This document shows, in pieces, positions 26,489-37,611 of a stretch of 64,000 nucleotides of DNA; the stretch's first letter is position 1, and the number at the start of each line of letters is the position of its first letter. Below the pieces are notes generated by a model that worked only from the letters and a program-made list of their open reading frames with translations, was not told the origin of the DNA and did no database searches. Source of the DNA: Winogradskyella costae (GTDB lineage: Bacteria > Bacteroidota > Bacteroidia > Flavobacteriales > Flavobacteriaceae); assembly GCF_013403865.1 (NCBI RefSeq), contig NZ_JABFDK010000006.1:150867-214866 (forward strand), written 5' to 3'. The position numbers and the translations under genes are program-made.

Positions 26489-27692
26489 GGGTTTGTTTTA
26501 ATATAAGGTGCATTAAATCTTTAGCAACATCTGCTTTTGATTTTAATTCATTTTCAATAACATCGTTAGAAGACGTTATAAATGTAACTTTATTTGTTGA
26601 CACTCCAAAACCCGCACCTTTATCTTGTAATGAATTTAAAACAATAAGATCTAAATTCTTCGTTTTCAGTTTTCCTTTAGCGTGTTCTAATTCGTTATTG
26701 GTTTCTAGAGCAAACCCAACTAAATATTGATCTTTTTTTATCTCACCAAGGGATTTTAAAATATCCTTAGTTTTTTCTAACTCAATACTAAACGTTATTT
26801 CTTTCTTTTTTATTTTCTGATCAGCAACATTTCTTGGTCTATAATCAGCGACTGCAGCTGAAAGAATAGCAATGTTTGAAGTGTTGAAATGCTTATGCAC
26901 TTCATTATACATCTCTTCTGCAGTTATTACAGGTTTAACCGTAACAAGGTGATGTGCGATTTCTTGATGTGTTGGACCTGTTACTAAAGTAACCTCAGCT
27001 CCCAAGTTGGACGCAGCCCGTGCTATTTCAAAGCCCATTTTCCCGCTAGAATGATTGCCAATAAAACGTACAGGATCTATGGCTTCGTAAGTTGGACCGG
27101 CAGTTATTAATACACGTTTCCCTCTTAAAGGTAACTTATCCAAAATATCATTTTCAATAAAATCAACGATTTCTTCTGGTTCTGCCATACGTCCTTCTCC
27201 AATTAAACCACTTGCAAGTTCGCCGGTTCCGGCAGGAATGAGTTTATTTCCGAAAGCGATTAATGTTTTAAAAGAAGTTCTAGTAGAATCGTGCTTATAC
27301 ATATCCAAATCCATTGCAGGTGCAAAATAAATCGGACATTTAGCAGAAAGGTATGTTGCTAGAAGTATATTATCGCAAACACCATTTGCCATTTTAGCCA
27401 TTGTGTTTGCTGTAGCTGGTGCAATCACAAAAAGGTCTGCCCAAAGGCCTAAATCGACATGGTTATTCCATATTTGGTTATCATCTTCTTCATTTATAAA
27501 AGAAGAATACACCGGATGTTTTGATAGTGTAGAAAGCGTAAGTGGAGTTACAAACTCTTTAGAAGCAGGCGTCATAACGACTTTAACGTTAGCGCCTGCT
27601 TTTATGAATAATCTGACTAAATTAGCAGATTTATAAGCGGCAATACCAGCAGTAATGCCCAATAAAATATTCTTATCCTTTAGAATAGACAT
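26481..27692 (-). CDS. coaBC: Bifunctional phosphopantothenoylcysteine decarboxylase / phosphopantothenate-cysteine ligase
   Basis: Two central steps of coenzyme A synthesis. The N-terminal flavoprotein CoaC domain (about 1-185) has the FMN-binding ITAGIAAYKSA, active-site His78 (NNHVDLG) and the PAMDLDMY motif (125-132). The C-terminal CoaB ligase domain (from about 190) shows VLITAGPTYEAIDPVRF and the NHSSGKMG motif. The flap position that is Cys158 in E. coli CoaC (ACGDIGPGRM) reads ASGLIGEGRM here, with Ser161. Overlaps the DUF4835 gene by 8 bases and lies 14 bases after rpoZ. Confidence 0.95.
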   Translation of the reverse strand: MSILKDKNILLGITAGIAAYKSANLVRLFIKAGANVKVVMTPASKEFVTPLTLSTLSKHPVYSSFINEEDDNQIWNNHVDLGLWADLFVIAPATANTMAKMANGVCDNILLATYLSAKCPIYFAPAMDLDMYKHDSTRTSFKTLIAFGNKLIPAGTGELASGLIGEGRMAEPEEIVDFIENDILDKLPLRGKRVLITAGPTYEAIDPVRFIGNHSSGKMGFEIARAASNLGAEVTLVTGPTHQEIAHHLVTVKPVITAEEMYNEVHKHFNTSNIAILSAAVADYRPRNVADQKIKKKEITFSIELEKTKDILKSLGEIKKDQYLVGFALETNNELEHAKGKLKTKNLDLIVLNSLQDKGAGFGVSTNKVTFITSSNDVIENELKSKADVAKDLMHLILKQTHA

Positions 27693-27706
27693 CTAAGGCT
27701 TAAAAT

Positions 27707-28033
27707 TTATGGTTGAGGATCCTCAGTATTTCTGTGATAGATCTTATTATCTAACCACTCCTTAACAGCTAATGCATGTGGCTTTGGTAATTTTTCGTAA
27801 AACTTAGAAACTTCAATTTGCTCTTTGTTTTCAAAAATCTCTTCTAGACTATCATTATATGTAGCAAACTCTTCTAGTTTGTCTATTAACTCACGTCTAA
27901 TGTCTGTATTAATTTGTTCTGCACGTCTAGAAATAACAGAAATTGCCTCATAGATATTATCTGTTGGAGCATCTATTTCATTTCTGTTGTAAGTTACTGT
28001 ACTTACTGGTGCATCTGTCTTTTTTAAATCCAT
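27707..28033 (-). CDS. rpoZ: RNA polymerase omega subunit, Bacteroidetes type
   Basis: A 108-residue protein; NIYEAISVISRRAEQIN is the omega-family core that latches the beta' subunit. The C-terminal extension (KFYEKLPKPHALAVKEWLDNKI) is typical of Bacteroidetes forms. Sits 11 bases after bamD and 14 before coaBC in one operon, similar to the rpoZ-coaBC linkage seen widely in bacteria. Confidence 0.85.
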   Translation of the reverse strand: MDLKKTDAPVSTVTYNRNEIDAPTDNIYEAISVISRRAEQINTDIRRELIDKLEEFATYNDSLEEIFENKEQIEVSKFYEKLPKPHALAVKEWLDNKIYHRNTEDPQP

Positions 28034-28044
28034 CGTTATAATGT

Positions 28045-28845
28045 TTAACTTTTAGTCGTAAACGTATTTAATTGTTCTTGTAATTCTTCATTCATAACAG
28101 TAGCCGCTTCCATATATTCTGATTCTGGATATGCTTTCTGTAATACTTTATAATATCCTATAGCATCTTTTAAACGCTTTTCTTTTAAATAATCAATACT
28201 TAAAACAGCTAAATTGTAAGCTGAATCAAATCTGTAATAAATCGCATCAGTTTTTAAAGTAGCCCCAGGGAATTCAAGTAAAAAGTTATTAAACGATTTA
28301 ATTGAAGCTCTATATTCTCTAATTAAATTGTACTGTTTTGCTATTTCAAAAGCTTTCTTTTCTAATTTAAAATCTAATTCTTTAACTAGTTCATTGGCTT
28401 CTGCTAAATACTGAGAATTCGGATATTCATTAACAAAAATTTGAAACTTCTCTATGGCCTCAATCGTTTCCTTCTGTTCTTTAGAATACGCAGGAGAATT
28501 ATGATAATATCCTTTCGCAGCTAAAAAAGCAGCTTGTTCGGCTTTTTCACTTTTAGGGTAAATATCTGTGAATTTATCGAAATGAAAACTTGCTTCGTAA
28601 TAGGTTCCTAATTGGTAAGAACACATCGCATGCATAAATGTTATTTTTTCAGCTTGGGGTTTTCCTCTATATTGTTGAAGGATTTGATCCAACAATCTAT
28701 AAGATTTATTCCACTTTTCAGCGTCATAAAGTTCTGTAGCCAATTCAAATTTTGCAGCAGTATCTTCAGATTTCAGTGTTTTCTGAAAATCACTACAAGA
28801 TATAAATAGAATACTGATAAGTAGTATGTAAAGTCCTCTTTTCAT
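28045..28845 (-). CDS. bamD: Outer-membrane assembly lipoprotein BamD
   Basis: A 266-residue lipoprotein with lipobox FISC (Cys17). Tetratricopeptide-type repeats run through the mature part (ELYDAEKWNKSYRLLDQILQ, YYEASFHFDKFTDIYPKSEKAE, ASIKSFNNFLLEFPGA, LKDAIGYYKVLQKAYPESEY), the BamD/YfiO pattern. It is a component of the beta-barrel assembly machine at the inner face of the outer membrane. First gene of the bamD-rpoZ-coaBC-DUF4835 operon, with a promoter core upstream. Confidence 0.92.
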   Translation of the reverse strand: MKRGLYILLISILFISCSDFQKTLKSEDTAAKFELATELYDAEKWNKSYRLLDQILQQYRGKPQAEKITFMHAMCSYQLGTYYEASFHFDKFTDIYPKSEKAEQAAFLAAKGYYHNSPAYSKEQKETIEAIEKFQIFVNEYPNSQYLAEANELVKELDFKLEKKAFEIAKQYNLIREYRASIKSFNNFLLEFPGATLKTDAIYYRFDSAYNLAVLSIDYLKEKRLKDAIGYYKVLQKAYPESEYMEAATVMNEELQEQLNTFTTKS

Positions 28846-28934
28846 GTGGTCACTTTAATTGCTTCGCATCTGTCAAATGGAATTTGCTATTAAACATTAA
28901 TAACAAGCTCATTTTCTAAATTTTAAACAGAATG

Positions 28935-28942
28935 CAAAAGTA
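28935..28942 (-). promoter_or_regulatory. Bacteroidetes -7 promoter element before bamD
   Basis: On the minus strand it reads TACTTTTG, a perfect TAnnTTTG match, about 90 bases upstream of the bamD start. The longer leader is unusual compared with other promoters in the window. Confidence 0.45.
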
Positions 28943-29025
28943 AGCATTATTAACGGATTTAAAAAACAATTATTGTTAGCTAAATTAAGCGTTGCATCTA
29001 GGGTGAACACCTATTTATATTAAGT

Positions 29026-29910
29026 TTAACTTTTCCCTAAAGTTTTTAACTCTGATTTAATGTTTGCTTTTAATTGATCTGTAGCTTCAACAAGAGGTAA
29101 ACGCACGTGAGATTCTGAAATTTCTAAAGCGTTTAAAACTGCTTTTATACCTGAAGGATTATTTTCAGAGAAAATGAGTCCAGTAATTGGCATTAACTTA
29201 AAATGAATATCGTAAGCCTCCTTTGCTTTACCTGCAATCCCCAAGCGAATCATTTCAGAAAACTCTTTAGGCAAAGCCTGTCCTATAACAGAAATAACAC
29301 CAGAACCACCAGCTAAGGCGACACCTAAAGCCAAGTCGTCATCACCAGATAACACTAAGAAATCTGAAGGCTTAGTTCTTAATAATTCTAAATATTGATG
29401 TACATTGTTTCCTGCCTCTTTTACTGCAACAATATTATCGCAATCTCTTGCTAACCTCAACGTCGTTTCAGGAGACATGTTAGATGCTGTTCTACCTGGC
29501 ACATTATATAAAATAATTGGTAATGGACTTACAGCAGAAATGGCTTTAAAATGTTGATAAATTCCTTCTTGTGTTGGTTTACTATAATATGGAGAAACTG
29601 ACAAAACACCATCAATAGCAGAAAAATCTGTTGACTTAATTTCTTCAATAACATTTGCAGTATTATTGCCACCAATACCTAAAACTAATGGTAATCTTCC
29701 GTTATTAATTTTAGCAATAAATGAGATTAATTGCTTTTTCTCTTCTGAAGTAACGGTAACACTCTCTCCTGTTGTTCCACTAATCACTAAATACTCTGTG
29801 CCGTTAGCAATGTTATACTCTACTAAACGCTCTAACGCATCAAAATCGATGCTTAAATCTGCGTTAAAAGGTGTGATTAATGCCACACCTGTTCCTAAAA
29901 ATTTAGTCAT
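29026..29910 (-). CDS. dapA: 4-hydroxy-tetrahydrodipicolinate synthase
   Basis: Condenses pyruvate with aspartate semialdehyde, the first committed step of lysine and diaminopimelate synthesis. Schiff-base Lys164 is in VAVKEAGNN, the proton-relay Tyr135 in ILYNVPGRT, and ISGTTGES is the family signature. Length 294 residues, normal. Its start shares one base with the stop of the upstream DUF6913-like gene. dapF of the same pathway is also in this window at 48.7-49.5 kb. Confidence 0.96.
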   Translation of the reverse strand: MTKFLGTGVALITPFNADLSIDFDALERLVEYNIANGTEYLVISGTTGESVTVTSEEKKQLISFIAKINNGRLPLVLGIGGNNTANVIEEIKSTDFSAIDGVLSVSPYYSKPTQEGIYQHFKAISAVSPLPIILYNVPGRTASNMSPETTLRLARDCDNIVAVKEAGNNVHQYLELLRTKPSDFLVLSGDDDLALGVALAGGSGVISVIGQALPKEFSEMIRLGIAGKAKEAYDIHFKLMPITGLIFSENNPSGIKAVLNALEISESHVRLPLVEATDQLKANIKSELKTLGKS

Positions 29911-30428
29911 TATAATTTATTTAAAATATTTAAGTATTTCTTTAGTTCTTGTTTAAAAATATTGATATCCCTTAATTCTACATCTATAATTAAATCGTAT
30001 AAACGCTCGTCTACTGCACTGATGCCAACTTTAAAGTTCGCTTTAGACGCAGCCGTCATAAGATTTAGTTGTAATACTTCATTTTTAAAAAAGCAAATAA
30101 GCATGTCATAAGGTTCATTGATAAAAGCTTCTAAGTCGTGATTTTTTATTTTTCCTTTCCAACCAAAATCTTTTGGACTAAAATGTACATTCCATTTATT
30201 GTGCTCTAATTTATTGTCTAATGTAAAAGCTATAATTTTATGCTTTGGTGACATTAAACCTAGTTCTTTAAAATAAACTCTAAACACTTCAAACTCATGA
30301 AATTCATTAGCATTAAGAAGTACCGCAACTGTTTTTATTTTATCATTATTAACAGTCGCTTGACGTTTATCCAATAAAGTATTGACATATTTTCGATTCG
30401 ATTTTTCTTTAAATGCTTTCAAAATCAT
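29910..30428 (-). CDS. Conserved hypothetical protein (DUF6913-like) upstream of dapA
   Basis: A 172-residue cytoplasmic protein with no signal peptide or membrane segment. The order NDKIKTVAVLLNANEFHEFEVFRVYFKEL... and YDMLICFFKNEVLQLNLMTAASKANFKVGIS is what I know as a Bacteroidetes protein encoded beside dapA (DUF6913); the domain number is from memory and should be confirmed. Stop and dapA start overlap by one base, implying coupled translation. Function unknown. Confidence 0.7.
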   Translation of the reverse strand: MILKAFKEKSNRKYVNTLLDKRQATVNNDKIKTVAVLLNANEFHEFEVFRVYFKELGLMSPKHKIIAFTLDNKLEHNKWNVHFSPKDFGWKGKIKNHDLEAFINEPYDMLICFFKNEVLQLNLMTAASKANFKVGISAVDERLYDLIIDVELRDINIFKQELKKYLNILNKL

Positions 30429-30446
30429 TTACCTTTAGCCTTTGTG

Positions 30447-30454
30447 CAAATTTA
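30447..30454 (-). promoter_or_regulatory. Bacteroidetes -7 promoter element before the dapA operon
   Basis: On the minus strand it reads TAAATTTG, matching TAnnTTTG, 18 bases before the start of the DUF6913-like gene in the 71-base divergent spacer. Confidence 0.45.
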
Positions 30455-30499
30455 ATAAAAGCACTTACATTTTATTATAAACTTCTTATAAGTTATTCA

Positions 30500-31258
30500 A
30501 TGACTAGTAAACATATTCTAAAACTCTGTTTATTGTTGCTCATTTTTTCTTGTGCATCATCAAGTATTTCAAAAATTGAAGGCAAACGAATCGTTATTGA
30601 TGAGAGCCTAAACCCTAATAAAGCTATAGAAGACTTTATAACTCCTTATAGACTTCATGTTAATAAAGACATGGATAGTATTATTTCTTATGCACCACAA
30701 ACTTATTCTAAATCTGATGGTGAATTTAATACGGCCATTGGAAATTTAATGGCTGATGCGGTTTATAACGAAAGTAACCCTGTATTTATGCAACAATCTC
30801 AAAAAAATATTGATTTTGTTTTACTTAATCATGGTGGTATACGTGCGATATTATCTAAAGGAAATGTAACAACCAGAACGGCCTATGAAATTATGCCTTT
30901 TGAAAATTCTGTGGTTGTCGCTGCTCTTAAAGGCGAGCAGATTAATGAAATGATGCTTTATTTATCTCAAGCAAAACGTGCACACCCTGTATCTCACCAA
31001 TTGCAATTAACTTTAGATAAAAATTCTGAAGTTCGCTCGGCTACGGTTAACGGAAAACCAATAGATGTTAATAAAACATACTATATAGCTACTAATGACT
31101 ACCTCTTCAACGGAGGTGATGGCATGGACTTTTTTCAAACCAATGAAGGTCTCTATGTGTTAAATTATAAAATTAGAAATGTATTAATTGATAACTTTAA
31201 AAAGACCGACACATTGAATCCTAAACAAGATCAACGTTTTATAAAATTAAAAGATTAA
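30500..31258 (+). CDS. 5'-nucleotidase C-terminal-domain lipoprotein
   Basis: A 252-residue protein carrying only the C-terminal substrate-binding domain of the 5'-nucleotidase/UshA family (LLNHGGIRAIL; PFENSVVVAALKGEQI; LFNGGDGMDFF). I start it at the ATG at 30500 since the earlier frame overlaps the divergent promoter; this gives a lipoprotein signal with FSC and Cys18. The catalytic metallophosphatase domain is a separate gene 3 bases downstream, so the two probably form one enzyme from two chains. Envelope location. Confidence 0.85.
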   Translation: MTSKHILKLCLLLLIFSCASSSISKIEGKRIVIDESLNPNKAIEDFITPYRLHVNKDMDSIISYAPQTYSKSDGEFNTAIGNLMADAVYNESNPVFMQQSQKNIDFVLLNHGGIRAILSKGNVTTRTAYEIMPFENSVVVAALKGEQINEMMLYLSQAKRAHPVSHQLQLTLDKNSEVRSATVNGKPIDVNKTYYIATNDYLFNGGDGMDFFQTNEGLYVLNYKIRNVLIDNFKKTDTLNPKQDQRFIKLKD

Positions 31259-31261
31259 GAC

Positions 31262-32176
31262 ATGAAAAGAATACAATTTATTCAAAAATCGACAGCTGCT
31301 ACAGTTTTAGCTAGTGTGGGAGGTTTAGGTTTACAATCTTTTAGTGCGCCTAAAACGAAAAAAATTACAATTTTACATACTAACGACGTACATAGTCACA
31401 TTGATCCTTTTGGGCCTGAGGATGGAAGAAACGCTAATAAAGGTGGCGTGGCAAGACGAGCAACATTAGTGGAGTCGATTAGGCTAGAAAACCCTAATAC
31501 GTTATTATTAGATGCTGGAGATATTTTTCAAGGCACACCTTATTTTAATTATTATGGCGGTGAATTAGAATTTAAACTAATGAGCATGTTAAAATATGAT
31601 GTTGCAACCATTGGTAATCATGATTTTGATAATGGTATCGATGGACTTTATGCTCAAATTCCGCACGCCGACTTCGAATTTGTATCTGCGAATTATGACT
31701 TCTCGAATACTGTAATGGATACGCACGTTAAACCCTATAAAATTATTATTAAGAACGGTATAAAAATCGGCATATTTGGTTTAGGTATTCAACTTGATGG
31801 CTTAGTAAATAAAGACATGTATAAGGAAACTATTTACCGCAACCCTATTGAGATAGCACAAGACATGTCTCACATATTAAAAAAAGAACAGTCTTGTGAT
31901 TTGGTCATTTGCTTGTCTCATATCGGTTATGAATACAAGAATGATCCAAATAAAGTAAGTGACATCACTTTAGCAAGAGCAACTAAAGATATCGATTTAA
32001 TTATAGGAGGACACACTCATACTTTCCTTCCAAAACCAACTATAGAAACAAATAGTATAGGTAAAAACGTTTTGGTAAACCAAGTGGGTTGTTTTGGTTT
32101 ATATCTTGGTAAAATTGACTTTTATTTTGAACCAGGTAAAGACGTTACGGCAGAAGGAGCTTCGATTATAGTTTAA
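31262..32176 (+). CDS. Metallophosphatase domain of 5'-nucleotidase
   Basis: A 304-residue calcineurin-like phosphoesterase. All family metal-binding blocks are present: LHTNDVHSH (Asp42, His44), LDAGDIFQGTP, TIGNHDFDNG, CLSHIGYEY and GGHTHTF. The N-terminus MKRIQFIQKS followed by a hydrophobic stretch resembles a Tat-type signal, but only one Arg of the twin pair is present. It lacks the C-terminal substrate domain of full-length UshA-type enzymes; that is encoded immediately upstream. Together they likely hydrolyse extracellular nucleotides. Confidence 0.88.
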   Translation: MKRIQFIQKSTAATVLASVGGLGLQSFSAPKTKKITILHTNDVHSHIDPFGPEDGRNANKGGVARRATLVESIRLENPNTLLLDAGDIFQGTPYFNYYGGELEFKLMSMLKYDVATIGNHDFDNGIDGLYAQIPHADFEFVSANYDFSNTVMDTHVKPYKIIIKNGIKIGIFGLGIQLDGLVNKDMYKETIYRNPIEIAQDMSHILKKEQSCDLVICLSHIGYEYKNDPNKVSDITLARATKDIDLIIGGHTHTFLPKPTIETNSIGKNVLVNQVGCFGLYLGKIDFYFEPGKDVTAEGASIIV

Positions 32177-32183
32177 TTGAAGC

Positions 32184-32197
32184 GCTTAAGCTTAAGC
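32184..32197. repeat. 14-bp perfect palindrome in a convergent spacer
   Basis: GCTTAAGCTTAAGC reads the same on both strands and lies in the 48-base gap between the convergent metallophosphatase and membrane-protein genes. It has no loop and no neighbouring T-run suitable for a standard terminator on the plus strand. Could be chance or a dimer binding site. Confidence 0.35.
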
Positions 32198-32224
32198 ATT
32201 ATCATTTAGCCTTTTTTAATCAAT

Positions 32225-32965
32225 CTAATCTATAATCTCGTCTGTATAAGCCAGTGTTGGCTCAGTGACTGCATGTTGCGATTGTGAGTAATAAAAAATA
32301 AATGCAACCACTAAAAAAGAAGAATAAACATACCCCAAGTTAGAGTTAGCTTCACTCAAAATATAATAATACGCTAACTGAATAATCTCCGAGAACACAA
32401 TAAAAATGGAGCCTAACAAAAACAACATGGATTTGTTATTGTTTCTATACATATAGTTGATGAGTGCAAACGATAGCAATATCATTATTATAGCATTATA
32501 GGTATATTCTAAAGCGTATTCATAATAGCTAAATGAACTTTCAGTAGTGCTTGATATCAATGTCACACAAAAAACATCTAGAATCACTAATATAATTATA
32601 GGAATAGTTAATTGTGAAAATACCGCCCTGAAGTTTAAAGGAATAAAAACTTTAACAATGAGCAATGTATAAGAAATAATACTAAGAATGTTTACAATAA
32701 AATATAAATAATCGATTTCACCAGCCGGTACTCGCGTACGAAACCAAGCCAAAAAACCTAGGACTTGTGCCGCTGTAAAAACAATTAAAAACAATATAAA
32801 TAACTTTGATTTATCCTTTGTCCACCCCACGTATAGCCAAGTGAGCAAAATAAAAGCAACTGCACTTACGGCATCGCCTTCTATCTCCATAGCCCCCCCC
32901 TGAAGTATTATGTAGCCGATACCCAATAGCAAGAGTACTAGCTTTAAAATTTTCTTTACTAACAT
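32225..32965 (-). CDS. Polytopic membrane protein of unknown function
   Basis: A 246-residue protein with about eight hydrophobic helices and a short acidic tail. The overall look recalls YhhN-like/TMEM86 membrane proteins but I see no decisive motif, so I leave it unnamed. The coding frame crosses a run of eight G (plus-strand C at 32893-32900) at codons 22-25, exceptional in this AT-rich DNA and placed where a slip of one base would end translation early. It stands between a convergent gene and ligA. Confidence 0.7.
   Translation of the reverse strand: MLVKKILKLVLLLLGIGYIILQGGAMEIEGDAVSAVAFILLTWLYVGWTKDKSKLFILFLIVFTAAQVLGFLAWFRTRVPAGEIDYLYFIVNILSIISYTLLIVKVFIPLNFRAVFSQLTIPIIILVILDVFCVTLISSTTESSFSYYEYALEYTYNAIIMILLSFALINYMYRNNNKSMLFLLGSIFIVFSEIIQLAYYYILSEANSNLGYVYSSFLVVAFIFYYSQSQHAVTEPTLAYTDEIID
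32893..32900 (-). repeat. G8 homopolymer tract inside a membrane-protein gene
   Basis: Eight consecutive C on the plus strand, read as CAG GGG GGG GCT (Gln-Gly-Gly-Ala) in the gene. Such tracts can slip during replication and switch a gene on and off. No second frame fusion is seen, so a one-base change would truncate the product. Confidence 0.6.
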
Positions 32966-33065
32966 TAATCTTCCCTTATTAACTTAAGCAAATATAAACT
33001 TTTTTTACATATAAACGTTAAAATCATGCATTTAATCGAATTAAAAGCACCTTTCTTGTAAGAAT

Positions 33066-35731
<2,666 letters not shown>

Positions 35732-35732
35732 A

Positions 35733-36608
35733 CTATACTTTTACACCTTTCAACATCCTAAAATTTTCATTTAAGTCTTTCAACAACATTACATCTTTAA
35801 AATTAGCATCAGTTAATAAGGCTTTTGTTTCTTCTCCAAGATATTGATTAATTTCAAAATATAACTGTCCGTTTGGTTTCAACTTATCAATCGCAAAATT
35901 TGTAATGGCTTTATAAAATAACAATGGGTTATCATCTTCTACAAACAAAGCTAAATGTGGTTCATTATCTAGAACATTAGACTGAATTTCAACTTTTTCT
36001 AAATTTCTAACATACGGTGGATTAGACACCAAGATATCAAATTTTAAATTTTCAAAAAACAAATTCCAGGTAGGCGCGTTTAAAATGTCTGCTTCAATAA
36101 ATGTGATATTTGCGTTATTTAACTCTGCATTTTTTTTAGCTACTTTTATAGCATCCTTACTTACGTCTAAAGCATACACTTTCGCATTTGGTAAGTTTTT
36201 AGCCAGTGAAATTGCGATACAACCAGAACCTGTTCCAATATCTAGAACGTTAATCTGATGAGATAATGGATTTTCTTTTTTAGAATTTGCAATAATAAGA
36301 GCCACGAGTTCTTCTGTTTCTTGTCTTGGAATCAAAACATTCTCATTCACCTTAAACGGTAATCCATAAAACTCTGTGTCTCCTAATATATATTGTATGG
36401 GTTTTTGCTGCTTTAAATATTCTAATGTCTTAAAAAAAGTATCGGTTTCAGATTTAGTGATTGCTAATTTTGGCTCTAACGTCAATTGAACTCTTGGTAC
36501 ATTCAAATAATGCTCTGTACACAAATAGAAGAAACTATCTACTTCATGTTTACCATAAACAGCATCTAATTCTATGTGAAATATATGTTGAAGCTCTTTT
36601 AATACCAT
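35733..36608 (-). CDS. prmC: Peptide chain release factor N5-glutamine methyltransferase
   Basis: Methylates the Gln of the GGQ motif in release factors. SAM motif VLDIGTGSGCIAIS is at 121-134 and the catalytic NPPYV at 196-200. LIPRQETEELV (92-102) is the family's substrate-side signature. 291 residues. Its start follows the GNAT gene stop by 3 bases, and a lipoprotein gene and ligA follow in the same direction. Confidence 0.95.
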   Translation of the reverse strand: MVLKELQHIFHIELDAVYGKHEVDSFFYLCTEHYLNVPRVQLTLEPKLAITKSETDTFFKTLEYLKQQKPIQYILGDTEFYGLPFKVNENVLIPRQETEELVALIIANSKKENPLSHQINVLDIGTGSGCIAISLAKNLPNAKVYALDVSKDAIKVAKKNAELNNANITFIEADILNAPTWNLFFENLKFDILVSNPPYVRNLEKVEIQSNVLDNEPHLALFVEDDNPLLFYKAITNFAIDKLKPNGQLYFEINQYLGEETKALLTDANFKDVMLLKDLNENFRMLKGVKV

Positions 36609-36611
36609 AAC

Positions 36612-37103
36612 CTAAAACTCTTTAAGCATCCAAACCGTACAAGAATAATGACCTGTATTTCCCATAGGTTTTTCTAAATTTTCAAAACCTACTTTTCTGT
36701 AGAGTTTACGTGCATCTTCCATATAGGGCAAGGTCTCTAAATAGCAATGCGAAAAACCTGCTTGCTTGGCAAAGTCCAAACATTTTTTCATCATTTTAGA
36801 CCCTAAGCCTTTACCTCTTGCTTCTGGCATAAAATACATTTTCTGTAACTCGCACACATTGCCTTCATAATTATCTAATGGCGAAATTCCAGCTCCTCCA
36901 ATAATGTCATCGCCATTTACAACGACAAAATAAGCTTTCATAGGTTCATTGTAAGTAGCTGTCATACAGTCTAAAGCTATATCTTCATAAGCTGTTCCCA
37001 CTTTTGGAACACCCATTTCAATTAAAACACTCCGAATTGCTTTAGCAATTTTAGGATTGTCCTTGGCTTCAATTTCTCGAATAACAATAGTATCTTTACG
37101 CAC
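36612..37103 (-). CDS. GNAT family N-acetyltransferase
   Basis: A 163-residue acetyltransferase. The acetyl-CoA loop is PEARGKGLGSKMM (Q/RxxGxG/A pattern) followed by the helix CLDFAKQAGFSHCYLET. The open frame extends to 37328 but that part overlaps the divergent LEA-like gene; GTG at 37103 gives MRKDTIVIREIEAKDN, the usual start of this subgroup, and a promoter core lies just upstream. Substrate unknown. Begins the GNAT-prmC-lipoprotein-ligA run. Confidence 0.85.
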   Translation of the reverse strand: MRKDTIVIREIEAKDNPKIAKAIRSVLIEMGVPKVGTAYEDIALDCMTATYNEPMKAYFVVVNGDDIIGGAGISPLDNYEGNVCELQKMYFMPEARGKGLGSKMMKKCLDFAKQAGFSHCYLETLPYMEDARKLYRKVGFENLEKPMGNTGHYSCTVWMLKEF

Positions 37104-37127
37104 TGAATTAACTTTTTTAGAAGACAC

Positions 37128-37135
37128 CAAAAATA
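37128..37135 (-). promoter_or_regulatory. Bacteroidetes -7 promoter element before the GNAT-prmC operon
   Basis: On the minus strand it reads TATTTTTG (TAnnTTTG), 24 bases before the GTG start of the acetyltransferase. Its position supports that start rather than ones further upstream. Confidence 0.5.
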
Positions 37136-37152
37136 CATATAAAAACAATTTT

Positions 37153-37611
37153 ATGTTTAAAAGACTCCTAATGTTTTCCCTAACTTTTACACTACTGCTT
37201 AACTGTTCGTTTACAAGAAAGCCCGAGTTTGTTAGGTTAGAAAACTTTAAGGTCATTGACTCTAACTCTAAAAATATAACCATAAGAACAGAAGCTTTAT
37301 TTCTAAATAAAAATGATGTTGGTGGCACTTTAAAAACAGATGATCTTAAAGTTTATATTAATGAATTGGAATTAGCGTCCGTTATTTCCGATGAATTTGA
37401 TGTCCCTAAGAGAGAAAATTTCACGATTCCGCTGACTGTTAAGATCGCAACAGACAGCATCATGACTGATAAAAACTTAGGAAGCTTGTTAGGTAGTTTA
37501 CTTTTTCAAAAACTAAAAGTGCATATTAAAGGCGAAATAAAATATAAAATCCTAGGCTACTCTTCAACCTATTCGGTAGATGAAATTCAGGATGTTAAAA
37601 TAAAGTTCTAA
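37153..37611 (+). CDS. LEA type 2 family (LEA14-like) lipoprotein
   Basis: A 152-residue protein with a short hydrophobic N-terminus and lipobox-like LLNC (Cys17). The mature part fits the LEA14/WHy fold, a single beta sandwich (VRLENFKVIDSNSKNITIRTEALFLNKNDVGGTLKTDDLKVYINELELA read in pieces). ATG at 37153 is preferred because the longer frame overlaps the divergent promoter. Its stop is immediately followed by the ribD start. Biochemical role unknown. Confidence 0.75.
   Translation: MFKRLLMFSLTFTLLLNCSFTRKPEFVRLENFKVIDSNSKNITIRTEALFLNKNDVGGTLKTDDLKVYINELELASVISDEFDVPKRENFTIPLTVKIATDSIMTDKNLGSLLGSLLFQKLKVHIKGEIKYKILGYSSTYSVDEIQDVKIKF

Noticed and set aside
37104..37328. Longer N-terminus of the GNAT protein
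   Set aside because: The extension would read antisense through the LEA-like lipoprotein gene and across the promoter at 37128; GTG at 37103 gives the family-typical start.
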